From: Zeus faber
Taxonomy: Eukaryota; Chordata; Actinopteri; Zeiformes; Zeidae
Length of the DNA stretch: 64,000 nucleotides
Reading direction: 5' to 3'
NCBI GenBank assembly: GCA_960531495.1
Contig: OY482865.1
Coordinates: 8,250,587-8,314,586, forward strand
Shown: one piece after another, positions 1 to 24,370 of the stretch
Layout: every line of letters begins with the position of its first letter
How positions within the stretch are numbered: the stretch's first letter is position 1
Program-made: the position numbers and the translations under genes
The notes under the pieces: generated by a model
What the model saw: the letters and a program-made list of their open reading frames with translations, nothing else
Database searches by the model: none
What the model was told of the DNA's origin: nothing

Positions 1-243
1 ATTTCACGGGAGCCAGGCTGGTTGATACCCTCTGCAGCCTTGCACCGAGATAGCGCAGTTAGCCCGCAGCCCGTCGTTATCTCGGCAGTGAACATGGGGA
101 TGAAATTGGGGCCGACTGTCGTCTGAATCTGGCTAAAATAAGACAAAAAAGCAACTTTCCCGAAAGAGTATCCCTTTAAGAAAATGGGCCAATCTAAACA
201 GCAGTCCATGAGATGCAACAGTGTGAACATGGCAGGGACCCAC

Positions 244-13507
<13,264 letters not shown>

Positions 13508-13639
13508 GCTTACTTTGGGCAAGGCAGACAGCCCTTAAAAAAACAAAAAACAAAAAAAAACAACAACAACAACAAAACAAAAAGCGTAAACCAAATTAAA
13601 AATATATCTCGATGCGGGTGAGTGGCATCAGTCCATCCA

Positions 13640-14860
13640 TCGTTAGACTCAACTTCAACCGCGGGCGAGCGTCTTGGGGCGAGCCGCTGTGCCCATCGCG
13701 GTTCCTAAAATCTCTGCAAAGAAGGGTACCTCAATAGTTTATGGGGGGGGCGTTTAGAAGTGTGTCCCAACGACTGTTTTCAACATCTCCACCGTCCGGG
13801 ACAGCGCGGGCCAGGGCCGGTGGATCCTGACCACCTCTCCCCAGCTTGGACCACGGGGCTCCAGCTGCTCCAACCCCTGAATTCCACCCCGGGGCGAGGG
13901 CGAGGGGGTGGGGGGGGTCGGTGAAGTGTTGTTTTATGTGATCGTGTCCGACCGGGAGGCAGGGCAGCTTCACCAATGAAGGCCCCGTCAGCCCCCTTGC
14001 ATAGCGGCAGACAACAGATGCACCCACCCGGGGAAGCTCAGCCCTTCACTGCACCGCACATGCGTTGGTCCATATACGCTGTGACACACGGACCAGCAGG
14101 GGCCGGTCCTCCGGCATCGGGCTGCGGCGTCTGCGCTGCTCTACCGGGGTCGGGCGAGTCGCGGCGGCACGGCTTTCACCCCGACGTCAGTCCTCCAGGG
14201 AACAAGTTTCCACGAAAGTTTTCCACTCCCGTGCAGTGAGCGCGGAACACGGCAGCCCCCGCTTCGAAACGGAGTCAGCAGCACACTGTTACCAGAAGAC
14301 GCACAGTGTTGACCCATTCATTCAGCGGCCATGTACACTACGTGTGGCTGCTAAGATTAGCTCGCCAGTCGCGGGTAGCCGTGGCGCAGCTAACGTTGAC
14401 GTCAGCCGAGGCGATCCGCTCAGCGGGGGAGAACCGGTACGCGCGGCGTCGACAAACCGCGGGCAAAACCACGGAGGCTCTGCCCGTGTGTGGAGAGGCG
14501 GATTCCACACCCTTCACGAGTGTGTATGTTTTATCCGGGCTACCGCGCCAGCAAAGCGGCTAGCTGCCGAGCGCCGCTGCCAGGTAACGAGCTAGCCAGC
14601 GGGTTCCGCCAGCTCGAACCGAGCCGGGCGAGAAAAAACATGATCCGACGAGGCTCGGTCTCCCGCGGTCCCTTCGACGTCCTCGGCAGCGGGGATCCGA
14701 ACAAAGGCGGCGGTGCGGGGCGGACGGGTGACGGCTCAGCCTCCTTCGTGGGGGAAAGTTTGATTTGGCCTTTAGCTGCTAAGTGCTAAGGGAAGCGCCG
14801 CATCACGAACCACGCAATAACATTGTAGGCGTCCGCGAGCGACTTCCGCCTCCGACAAAA
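13640..14860 (-). promoter_or_regulatory. CpG-rich promoter region upstream of kdm5a
   Basis: This stretch is GC-rich and dense in CG dinucleotides, unlike the AT-rich introns on both sides, and lies directly upstream of the kdm5a start codon. That is the usual look of a vertebrate housekeeping promoter. The sequence just above the ATG on the minus strand reads as a T-rich tract followed by AAG at about 13534, which looks like a splice acceptor, so an untranslated first exon may lie inside this region. No TATA box is evident. The boundaries are by eye. Confidence 0.6.
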
Positions 14861-15589
14861 AAAAACTAGACCCCGGTCGCGCACTCGCTTTCTGTTTTGT
14901 CTCCTGTTTTCCGCCGTCACAGAATTAAACCATTGTAATTATTGTTGCATCTACTTGTTTCTTTCTCCTCCCCCGGGGATTTATCACAGCTTTCACTACC
15001 GCGCCAAGGTTGAAATGTTGTTGTTTTTAATGCACTCGTATCCGACACTGCGTAGTCCGCGATACATCGCCCCGCGCCCCCAGCGACAGGGAGTAAAACA
15101 GCAGCTTGTTGAAACGTGGTGTTGGGGCTGTTAAAACCTAACACACATAGCACAACCAGTCTAGATGTGTTCATGTTATTGGATGGATTCATTGTTATTC
15201 ATGATTAATTTTATTACCCCCCCCCCCCCAAATTGCCTTCTATTAATGAAAGGTGTATGAAAGGTGCTATAAAATAAAGGCTGTTATTATTATTTTCAGG
15301 GGTCCAGCCCGCAGCGTTTTTTATTTATTTTTCCGGGCTTAAAGTATCTGGAACATGGCAACCACGGTACACACAGACGTGGTTGAGATCTCGCGAGAAC
15401 AGACCGGTATCTACCATGTGGGATATCTGGGCACGTGCCCAGGGGCCACTGAGCGTGAAAGGGCCCTCTTTCTCCCGATGGGAGAAAAACAAATTATGCA
15501 TTTTTCTCAATTTCTTGGTGGGTGGGAGAGCTGGAGAGAAGAAGAGGGATCCAACCGCGAGCATCTGATCTATGCTTTCTTTCCCTGTC

Positions 15590-15735
15590 CCTCCTTCTCG
15601 TCTTCTCTACCTCTCTTTCACTTTCTCACTCTCTGCCTCTCTCCCTCTCGTTTTCCCTCTCCTCCCCCTCTCTCTCCCTCTATCTCTCTATCGCACTGTC
15701 TCTCTTTTGCTTTCTCTCGGTCCCTCTCTAGCTTC
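15590..15735. repeat. CT-rich low-complexity tract
   Basis: About 145 bp made almost entirely of C and T on the plus strand, with many CTCTCT blocks. It is polypyrimidine low-complexity DNA and appears open in all three frames only because of composition. Confidence 0.85.
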
Positions 15736-16527
15736 CTATGAGCTTCAGTGCCCGGGGCCCCTGGGGCTAGTAGGCCAGGCTCGGTTAGAACCGGGACATT
15801 TCAGATGTCTTGTTGTTCAAGTTTTATCAATATCGATCTACATTTGGAGCAGAAATTAGTGGGAAAATTGTTGTAATTCCACCAGAAGTTGTAAAAGCTG
15901 GCACGGTTTGATTAGTTGCAGGAGCGAGACGCTTTGTGACATAATGTTCCGAAGTTATACAAATCCAAGCTTTGTGTCTCAGAAGTCATTCACATCCAGC
16001 CACTTGTGCCCTGTGAACTGCAGAGCGTTTGCTACGCATAGACAGGCAACTTGAGCCGATGCTGCGTTAAAAGGAAACTCAGAAGACTGTAACTCGTTCT
16101 GTGTTTTACAAAACCCCAAAAACTATAATCATGACATGCAGTGTTTAATCAGTTTGAATGGCACCGTGTTGTTGGGAACGTCCACAGGGAGTGATTTCCT
16201 TCCACAGAGACACCGTGAGGCAGGACTCTGTGGACTACAGGTCATAGACAGCCACCTTCTAATTTTTAGCATAAAGTCATAACACACAACAAATGCATCC
16301 TTGTATTAGTAATTCCGCGTGTCACCAGGACTCGGAAAACTTGAGTCACCGCATCATTATGTGAGCAGGATGTTGTGTTCATTGGAAACTCTGAAGATTT
16401 AACTCATTTTAGACGTAATGCTGATGTAAAGAGGAGCTACAGCAAAAACTGATGCTACGTTCCATGGGAGCTCGAAAATGTGTAACTGGTCTCAATAGTG
16501 GACCCCTGTGTATTGCTGCCTGCAGGG

Positions 16528-16530
<3 letters not shown>

Positions 16531-16568
<38 letters not shown>

Positions 16569-16584
16569 AAGTAGTAGTAGTAGT
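16531..16584. repeat. (ATT)n and (GTA)n trinucleotide microsatellite
   Basis: Tandem ATT units at about 16531-16566, followed directly by about five GTA units. Confidence 0.95.
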
Positions 16585-17064
16585 ATTTTGCAGTGAACTA
16601 AGGTCATTTATTAGGTGCTGGTTGCTGCTGTACATTCCTCAAGTGGTTTCATACAAAAAACAAGACTGGGTTATGTTAAGTAAACAGATTACAACACGGT
16701 GTAGCACTTGATGATTTCATTTCAAATATTTAATTTCAGAAGAATTTTCATAAAATCATGGAACAAAAGAACATGCTGCAGTAAAGGAGATATAGTGTGA
16801 AAAAATATTAGATTTCTATGTTGTCAGATAAGACGCTGCAGTAATAATGGCATAAGTAAATAATTAATAACGGCATTATTAATTGTTGTCTGATATAATG
16901 CTTAGAAGTGGTGTAAATTGGATTTCAGTAGGATGGTGCATACTAACCCCACTCAAATTATTAAACAAAGTGGTATAATGGATAGATAGAGCCCTCTTTT
17001 AATGTAAAGCACTTTGAGTTGCATGTTGTGTATAAAATGTAAAATACAAATAACAGTTATTGTT

Positions 17065-17070
17065 ATTATA

Positions 17071-17113
<43 letters not shown>
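17065..17113. repeat. (ATT)n microsatellite on a LINE-like tail
   Basis: A run of ATT units directly after a sequence resembling the LINE-like 3' tail at 4885-4965. This fits a target-primed insertion whose tail repeat expanded. Confidence 0.9.
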
Positions 17114-17264
17114 GGTTATTATTGATCCCTGTAGGGATCAATAATAACCGACTAACTGACTCAATAATAGGAGTCAGTTAGTTGGTCTATTAGAAAGGAA
17201 TTTTTTACTTTTATTTTTTTCCTAGGACATATTGTGTGCTATCACCGCGTTGCATTACATTTCA

Positions 17265-17337
17265 CTGCATATATGTATGAAAGTATGTATATGTATGTGA
17301 CAAATAAAAATCTTGAATCTTGAATCTTGAAATACAT
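17265..17337 (+). repeat. L2-type LINE 3' tail with (TTGAATC) repeats
   Basis: The sequence 'gcatatatgtatgaaagtat' with a downstream AATAAA and three copies of TTGAATC nearly matches the 3' end of the larger L2 element at 38520-40325. It lies 50 bp beyond the akr1d1 stop codon, so it may lie in the gene's 3' UTR. Confidence 0.7.
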
Positions 17338-17387
17338 TGATCTCTGTATATTAAAGAGATTTGTTGTCATTTCTTGGCCTCTGGGGT

Positions 17388-20300
17388 CTAGTAGTCATCA
17401 TGGAATGGATACTCAGGGTGGTCACTCCACCTGTAATTACACATGGTTATTTTATACATGGTAAATTTATACATGGTTGCTTTGTAAGAGGCAATAAAAA
17501 ATGTATTCAATGTACAGAGGTCATACAGAAGCTTACTTACATGAGAAGCTCGACAAAACGAATGTTCTTGTTTAACCCTTCTATTTCTTTCATCTCAGTC
17601 TCGGTGAGCGAGAAGTCAAATATCTGATAAAAGCAAAAATATGATTAAACAACGGAAATAAACCAGAGTATTTCTGCCTACCTGGTACATTTTTTTTCAG
17701 TCGATATTAACTGAACTGTACATTATTTTTACATTCTATTTCCAGATTATGCAGACATGTGATTTTAATATTGTGCCACCAAAACATGTCAGATCTATTT
17801 CAAAACCAACAAACCTGGAAATTGTCTTTTATGCGGCGGTGGTTGAAGCTCTTCGGAATGACCACCACCCCTCTCTGGACATTGAAGCGCAGAGCTACTT
17901 GGGCGGTGTTTTTATTGTGCTTTTTGGCAATGGCAACAAGAAGCTCATCTTCTAACAATGGCGGGCATTTCAGGTTTACCCTTTTGAAATGAATGTGACT
18001 TTATTTAATAAAGGCAATAACATTTTTAAAACAGCACTGAAAGAGATATTTGTATCCTTTCCATCAACGACAACCATCTGCTGCTGGACAAAAGATTATT
18101 GGTCCAAAATTATCAAACTATGCTGGAACTACCTCTAAAATAAGCTATCAGCTATGACATAAATGTAATTGTGGTGTGGGGATGGTGTGGTGAGCAGCCA
18201 CACCTGACCTGGATGTAGGTGACTGGGATCAGGGTGGCTGCATACCTGTTGCTCATTGGTTGGTCTAGCAGCTAGCCCACTCTCGACAATAAACTGGTGT
18301 TAACAACCCTCGCTGTCTGTGTCTCTGTGCCGGAGGGCCCTGGAAACACCACTTGGATGGCGTGTGGTGGTGAAACTGCCACACTGGCACCCGTTTCCAG
18401 GGCCCTCCGAGTGGGCTAGCTGGAGTTAGCCCAGGAGCAGATTGAACATGTCATGACATAGGCTCCTATCCTGAGTTTCTGGGAATGGGGGCTTTAATCT
18501 GTTGCTGGTTAGACCAACCAACGAGCAACAGGTAAGCAGCCACCCTAAACCCAATCACCGAAATCCAGGTCAGGTGTGGCTGCTCACCGCACCATCCCCA
18601 CACCACAGTAATGTAATGTAATTTATTTCCATCGCATACCAGGAAGGGTCTCTGGATGTCCCTATGGGGCTATATGCCACTATGACAATGTCCTTCTGCC
18701 GGCAGTACTCAAGCAGCTTTGGCTGAGTGAAATAGGGATGGCATTCAACCTACAAGCACAAATTCAAACATGGGAAGATCACAGATCAATGACAATTATC
18801 AATAATATTTAATTACTTTCCAGCTATGAATCGTATTGATGTACTCTATCTATACCATACAATTAACGTTGCAAAGGTGTGGTGCATGGAATCAGTCACA
18901 TAATTTTTCTTTCTGCAAGTTTCCTGCAGACAGGGTTGGGTAGACGATTATCGAAATCCTTGATTCAATTTGACTTTCAATTTAAAGGCCACGATTCACT
19001 GTGCAACAAACTGGATGAACTTAGATTGAACTTAATCAAAATTTTTTTTGTAATATCCAAAATTCTATTCGAATTTCGCCCCTGTAGCTGTAGTTCCAGG
19101 TGGACTGGCGTAGTGTGCGTTGCGGGAGGCGGGGCAGCGGAGTCGAGTGCAGCTCTCCAAACTCCGAACCAAACTTCATGTAAGTCGGCTCGGAGCAGGG
19201 CGAGGCGCAGTCGACACCCCGCAGCGCACACTGCATTTGTTTACTGGCGGATCTTGACCGCCCCAATATGGCGACCATGACAACATTATCACAAAGAAAT
19301 ACGGGAAGAATCACGAACCCGCTTGTGATTTCAAAGTTCGAAATCGAACGTTCATTTCGATCGATTTCCGATTTCCAATCGGAATCGTGACACCCCTAGT
19401 GTTGGGTATGTGTAACTGAGCATCACAGGGATGTAATAAGAACGTTTCTCTACCTGATTTGAAACAGGTTTGTGTTTCAGGCCAGGCTTGTTCAGAATGA
19501 GTTCCAGTTGCCTCTTGTTGAAGTTGGAGACTCCAAGGGATTTGGTTAGCCCCGCATCTTTGCAAGCTTCCAAAGCCTTTGAATAAGAAAGAAAATACTC
19601 ACAATACTGAACTCAAGAGGAAAACATTGAATTATCAAGACAGAATCCATCCTCAGCTCAACCATTCCTGATATGGTATCCTCAGTTTATGTAGTTTAAT
19701 TAAAATCGGAAAATCTATGATTTCAGTCGAATATCATGAACTATGAGCTATGATCACCGGCATTAACATACATGAACCTAATATTATAACCCACTATCAT
19801 ATGAATATTTGGTGGAAATTCAATTAATTGATGTAGTCATTATATATTTTTATGAATAAGTAAGCATTAATCTTAGACCATTTCATGTTCACATGGTCTA
19901 GTTCAAGGTCTAGTTTCTGGTCCTGTTCACTAACTAAAATGTTTACTGTGATTCACTTGGAAATCCAATACCCGATTCCTTTCCATTTCTGCTTAACAAT
20001 ATGATCACAGACGTTACAAATACATTGCCATGGTATTAAAACGCAAATATTTTATTTAATAAATATTTTTCTTCTCTTTGTAATCAGTGAGTGACAACGT
20101 CGGCATCACATAACATGAAGATTAATCTATATTCCATATAGATGTTTTAATCAGGTGGTCTGAATATGGAACCATTTTCAATCACAAAACCCTGGAATCT
20201 CTGTTGTTGTTCACCTGTTTACATTTACTGCCTTGCACTACATAACTGTTTACACTCACTACTGCACTGTTTCATCAATTGCCCTTGCACTGCTATCACC

Positions 20301-22179
20301 TAAAAAACTGCACAATATTTTTTTTAACTTAACTTCTTTTTAATATTCCATAACCTGACCAAAACCTGCATAATATACATAGATATACTACATGTATATA
20401 TATATTATTTATATAAAATGTCTATTTATACTCTCTGTACATAATCCCCCTATACTCCTGACAAACCTGTATTTATAACCTTACACTGTTGTACATAATA
20501 CATCGCTTTTGACTACATAACTGCACAGAAACACTACTCAAATAGCACTTTGGTATTGAAATGCTTCTTTTGCACTTCTGGTTAGACCACAACTGCATTT
20601 CATTGGTTCTGTACCTGTACTCTGCTAGTGACAATAAAGTTGAATCTAGTTTAATCTAATAACTTCTGGAAATACCATACTTACAAGTTCACATCTATTC
20701 TAGGGGCATTTAGGTGTTTTGAAATACATTTACCCGCAGACCTTATCAAGGTTATGGATTCTCTAGGTTTATCCCTTTCTGAAGGAAAATTCTACATTTT
20801 GATAAATACCACTGTGGACACAGCTCCAAATCTGGACAGAATAGCATGCCAGATTTGCTTTTAGTCTTCCTAAAACTGTTTCTAAAGTATAGTAGTAAAG
20901 TATACAGCCTACTTATATACATAGTCATACCTACTATAAAGGTGCAAACAGAACTGATATTTTGTTGTTTTTTGATGGTGGTCAGTGTGTAGTCTGTTGC
21001 CATCTGAAAAGTGCTGCATGCAGTCGAAGTTGTCTCACCTCCCATGTAGCGCAGAGATCCGTTTCATGATAGATATACTTGCCGTTCTCATCCACTGGGT
21101 AGAATGTGTTTCCTGGCTTTGTATAAACAAAATCCACATTGTTCAATAAAGACCTAATTAAAGTATCATTCTTGTGTCAAATTCAGTCCTAGCCTTTTTA
21201 CTAGTCAGCACACACACATTTTTGCATTTTACATTACCCCTGAACATTTTTCTAACGACAGCTCACATTTTGAGAAACTGTCTCTACTTTCAGTTTTTAG
21301 AAAATTTGAATGATAGAAATTTGAATTGGAATGTAGGGGATCATTTTCTGGTAGTTTTGTCACCATATCGTTCTATTATTAGAAATCGAAAAATGTGAAC
21401 GATCATCAGGAAAATGATCAATTTCACACCGAAATGAAACAAGAATACAGTTGAGCAGAGTTTGCCCTGTCGGTTGGCCTGGTCAACGCCTCTGGTGTTG
21501 ACTTTACCTTGAATGCTGTTGGCATTTCCACAATGTACAAGTCGACATAGTCGAGCTGTAATTCCTTCAGGGTTTTCTTTAAAGTTGGCCTCACCAGGTC
21601 TGGTGGATGAAATGTATTCCATAGCTGCATGTTACCAGGACAGAATGGATGATTATTTGCTGGCTGCTTCATAACAATATAGAAATAAATTAAGTCATAT
21701 TTACAAAAAAATATATCTCATTGGTAAAAATGCACCACAGCAGAATACCACTGAGAATGCCACAATAATGCTCCTGTTATACCGTATCTTCTAACAAACC
21801 TTTCCGCAGTAGAACATTTCCTCTCTCTTAACAGTTCCATCCGCAATCTTGTCGCGTATAGCCTGCCCCACCTCGTGCTCGTTGAAATACACCAACGCAC
21901 CATCAAAGTGTCTATATCCACTTTCAATGGCCACTTTTACTGAATTATACGCAGTTCCTTTGGGTGTCTGAAAGGTCAATGTTTAAAAAAAAAAATTATC
22001 CTACGAGAATATTCAAAAATAGGAGAAACTTAATTACAATTTTAAAAAATAGTAAAATGCAGTAAAATTGAATACAAACGTCTTACTGTGCGTGGATCCC
22101 CATAAGTTCCCAGTCCAATCAGAGGTATTTTGTTGCCATCACTCAGAGGGACGGTGCGATGCTCAGCTGTCACGTCCAT
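17388..22179 (-). CDS. akr1d1: Aldo-keto reductase 1D1: delta(4)-3-ketosteroid 5-beta-reductase, intact
   Basis: Cytosolic NADPH-dependent enzyme that reduces the C4-C5 double bond of delta-4-3-ketosteroids to the 5-beta form, in bile acid synthesis and steroid hormone breakdown. Nine exons: 22087-22179, 21800-21967, 21508-21624, 21039-21116, 19454-19576, 18640-18749, 17815-17980, 17541-17623, 17388-17430. They total 981 bp, giving 326 residues and a stop, the same length as human AKR1D1. The tetrad is D53, Y58, K87 and E120. Glu instead of His at 120 is the signature of 5-beta-reductases within the AKR1 family. Steroid-contact residues Y26, Y132 and W230 and the nicotinamide-stacking Y219 are present. 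Splice sites are canonical. The gene ends '[10 protein letters not shown]'. An inverted pseudogene copy lies at 32086-35609. Introns 4 to 6 have gained repeats that the copy lacks. Confidence 0.95.
18170..18607. mobile_element. Head-to-head pair of LTR-like repeats (foldback) in akr1d1 intron 6
   Basis: A 438-bp insertion starting TGTGGTGTGG and ending CCACACCACA. Each outer arm of about 45 bp is the near-perfect reverse complement of the other, and similarity continues inward through most of each half. It is flanked by GTAAT on both sides (18165-18169 and 18608-18612). The left half carries an AATAAA signal and ends in CTGCCACA, as an LTR would. The third family member at 36541-37388 is a single unit with its own TSD, so this locus looks like two units joined tail to tail. 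The matching intron of the pseudogene copy lacks it. Confidence 0.7.
18900..19405. repeat. Unclassified MITE-like insertion in akr1d1 intron 5
   Basis: This segment, bounded by 'gggttgggtagacgattatcg' on the left and 'gacacccctagtgttggg' on the right, has no counterpart in the same intron of the inverted pseudogene copy. It contains CGATT/AATCG-rich inverted motifs at its ends, as in fish hAT-type MITEs. Exact ends and target duplication are not clear. Confidence 0.45.
20175..20665 (+). repeat. LINE 3'-end fragment in akr1d1 intron 4
   Basis: A stretch rich in 'ttgcac...actgcac' motifs ending with 'gtgacaataaagttgaatct', typical of an L2-like 3' UTR. The pseudogene copy reads straight through the insertion point ('ccagaagttat' joined to 'acattatttc'), so this fragment probably arrived after the duplication. 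Confidence 0.55.
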
Positions 22180-23090
22180 TTTCAACAACGTATTTCTGCG
22201 GCAGGTAAATGTAAATTTTCTCCAAAGTCCGAGGTCACAACACCATATACAAATAATGATGGTTAATGAGTTACCCGTCTCTCACCTTTGAGCACCGCAC
22301 TGCCCGACCTAATCTGATGTGCCTGGGATGTGGATGCACTGTGTTGTGGGACTTCCAGCCACTGGGCCCTGATATTATAACAAAGCTATCACACCCACTG
22401 GGAATGATGTGTGCAACTGCCAAATATTGTTTCTGACTGCAGGGCAAGGAACAATATTTGAAAGGAATATCTGCAAGGACAGTAAATTATAAATATTAAT
22501 TCTTAAATATTTATGAGTTTCACCAGAGTCTAAGCAGTCGAAAATTGTTTTATTTCTCTTTATGCCTCCTTAGTGTCCTGGTGTGCTCCAGGTCTGGTGT
22601 GTTTTCTCCGTTGCGTGAGCGGCGTTACCATGAGACAGGTATGTGCGTAGTAAAATGTCTCCCTGTATCGTGTTTTGTTTAAGGAGAAAGACGTCATTTG
22701 GGTGGTATATTTGAATGCAATGTGTGTATTGTTTGTTTTAGCATGCATTGTGATGATTTTGGAATATTTTTTATTCACTAATGAAACGTTTATTCTTACT
22801 ATTTTAATCAGACCATTTGGACGCTAACTCGCTTCAAAGTTCGTTATGCCGTCACAGTAATGTTACTGCATTGGATGATGAATGCATTTCATTGTGTGTT
22901 CATACATGCGAAGCCTGTAAAGAACCAACGCCATGACATTCTATGATGACATTTTGTGTGTTGTCTTCTTTAAAATAAAGAAGATAAAAATCACGTCCTT
23001 GTCCATCGGTTCTTCACTAAGTGACCACGGTAACACTAATGCTCTTTACAGGAATGCCCAGTACATTTAGAAATTAAGTGTATCTATATA
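22180..23090. other. akr1d1 upstream region
   Basis: Sequence 5' of the akr1d1 start codon. I see no exon. The first 200 bp would hold the 5' UTR and promoter. I find no TATA box I would defend. Confidence 0.4.
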
Positions 23091-23092
23091 TA

Positions 23093-23093
23093 T

Positions 23094-23171
<78 letters not shown>
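23093..23171. repeat. (GATA)n microsatellite
   Basis: About 19 tandem GATA/TAGA units preceded by a short TA-alternating run. Confidence 0.95.
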
Positions 23172-23172
<1 letters not shown>

Positions 23173-23224
23173 TAGATACGAGCGTGGAAATTTGCAGTCA
23201 GCGGCGGTCAGCGGCAGTCAGCGG

Positions 23225-23300
23225 GCGACCTACATTACATTACATTTACATTACATTTAGTCATTTAGCAGACGCTTTTATCCAAAGCGACTTACAAGGG
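23225..23300 (+). repeat. Common fish dispersed repeat core
   Basis: Contains 'gcagacgcttttatccaaag' followed by 'cgacttacaa', preceded by several 'cattacattta' units. The same core occurs at 42160-42190. It is a very widespread fish interspersed motif. I cannot assign the parent element. Confidence 0.65.
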
Positions 23301-23418
23301 AGAATAACATCGTGTGTCATCACCTACATCGTGTGTGCACGTAGTTCGTGGCTTATCGATATTTTTTTCATATTTACTGTGTTTGTGCTGTGTATTTTGT
23401 TTATTTTTACCCTTCGTG

Positions 23419-23590
23419 ATGAGTCCTAAGAAGAAGGATGTTGGTAAAAAGAAAACGGCAATGACTCCCATTGAAACTAAGAAGGAAATCATAGAAAAAT
23501 ATGAGCGTGGTGTATATGGGAAAAATTGCTTCGACATACGACAGTTCTTATAGAACGAATTACAGTCGTAAGTTGAGGTACCACTGTATA
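23419..23590 (+). mobile_element. pogo/Tigger transposase N-terminal fragment with terminal repeat
   Basis: A short reading frame starting MSPKKKDVGKKK and running into a 'PIETKKEIIEKYERGV' block matches the first helix-turn-helix segment of pogo/Tigger (CENP-B-like) transposases. It then loses similarity. The following 'gttgaggtaccactgta' looks like the 3' terminal inverted repeat of the same group. The rest of the transposase is missing, so this is an internally deleted relic. Confidence 0.6.
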
Positions 23591-24370
23591 TATATTTTTT
23601 TCAAATTCCAGTTCAAAAAACAAATCGAAATTCTTCACAGTCAGAAGACAGAATAGCAGGACAGAATAGCCACAAGTTTCACATTGAGATATATATACAC
23701 TACTGGTGAAAAGTTTTCAAACGCCTCCATTTTTGCAGTTTTATTGAAATGTACGCAGTTCAGGGTTCCCTTTTTAAGTCAAATGTCAAATTCCCTGACT
23801 TTTCCCTGGCTTTCGCTGACTGAAAAGCTGAATTTCCATGACCTACTGTATAATGAATGGAAAAACAGGCTGCCTTTGTGTTGAGCAGAGAAAAACCACC
23901 CACAGTAATTTAAACTCATCAATTTGCAAGCATTATTTTACTAGGCCACAGACATTTTCAGTACACAATGTAGTTTACACTGCTTAAACATACTGCATAA
24001 TTATGATGACATATTGTACAACTCGGTCTATACACCCTTATGAACACAGTGGCCCCTTAAGCAACAAACCTTGAGCAAAATATTTGTTTTTAAATGGGAA
24101 GAAAATTTACAAATTTACACGGCTATTACATTACTTGAATACTTAAAAGAAAGAGCTCTGATGTATGAAGTGCTTTGGATGAACTTTAGTCTTTAACTAG
24201 CTTTTAACAACAAATAACACAATCAAACAACCACTTCAGAAATATACACACTCTCTCTCTCTTTACTTTCGTTGGTTTGTTGGCTTTTAGCCATTCAATG
24301 CACTTAGATCTTTTTCTGTACTATCTCAACAGAAATTCATTCATGGTCTTTACGCCTTCGGGGGTTAAAC

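Larger units (their letters stand above)
14861..17387. other. Intergenic spacer between kdm5a and akr1d1
   Basis: No gene is supported here. The spacer holds a C-homopolymer and LINE-tail debris (15215-15300), a CT-rich low-complexity tract (15590-15735), trinucleotide arrays (16531-16584 and 17065-17113), and an L2-like tail at 17265-17337 ending in tandem TTGAATC repeats. The open frames in the CT tract are compositional. Confidence 0.6.

Noticed and set aside
14065-14595. A 176-residue open frame on the plus strand in the CpG-rich block
   Set aside because: Composition-driven: low stop density in GC-rich promoter DNA, no recognisable domain, overlapping other open frames on both strands.
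23093-23171. CRISPR-like or satellite array
   Set aside because: A plain 4-bp microsatellite with no spacers.
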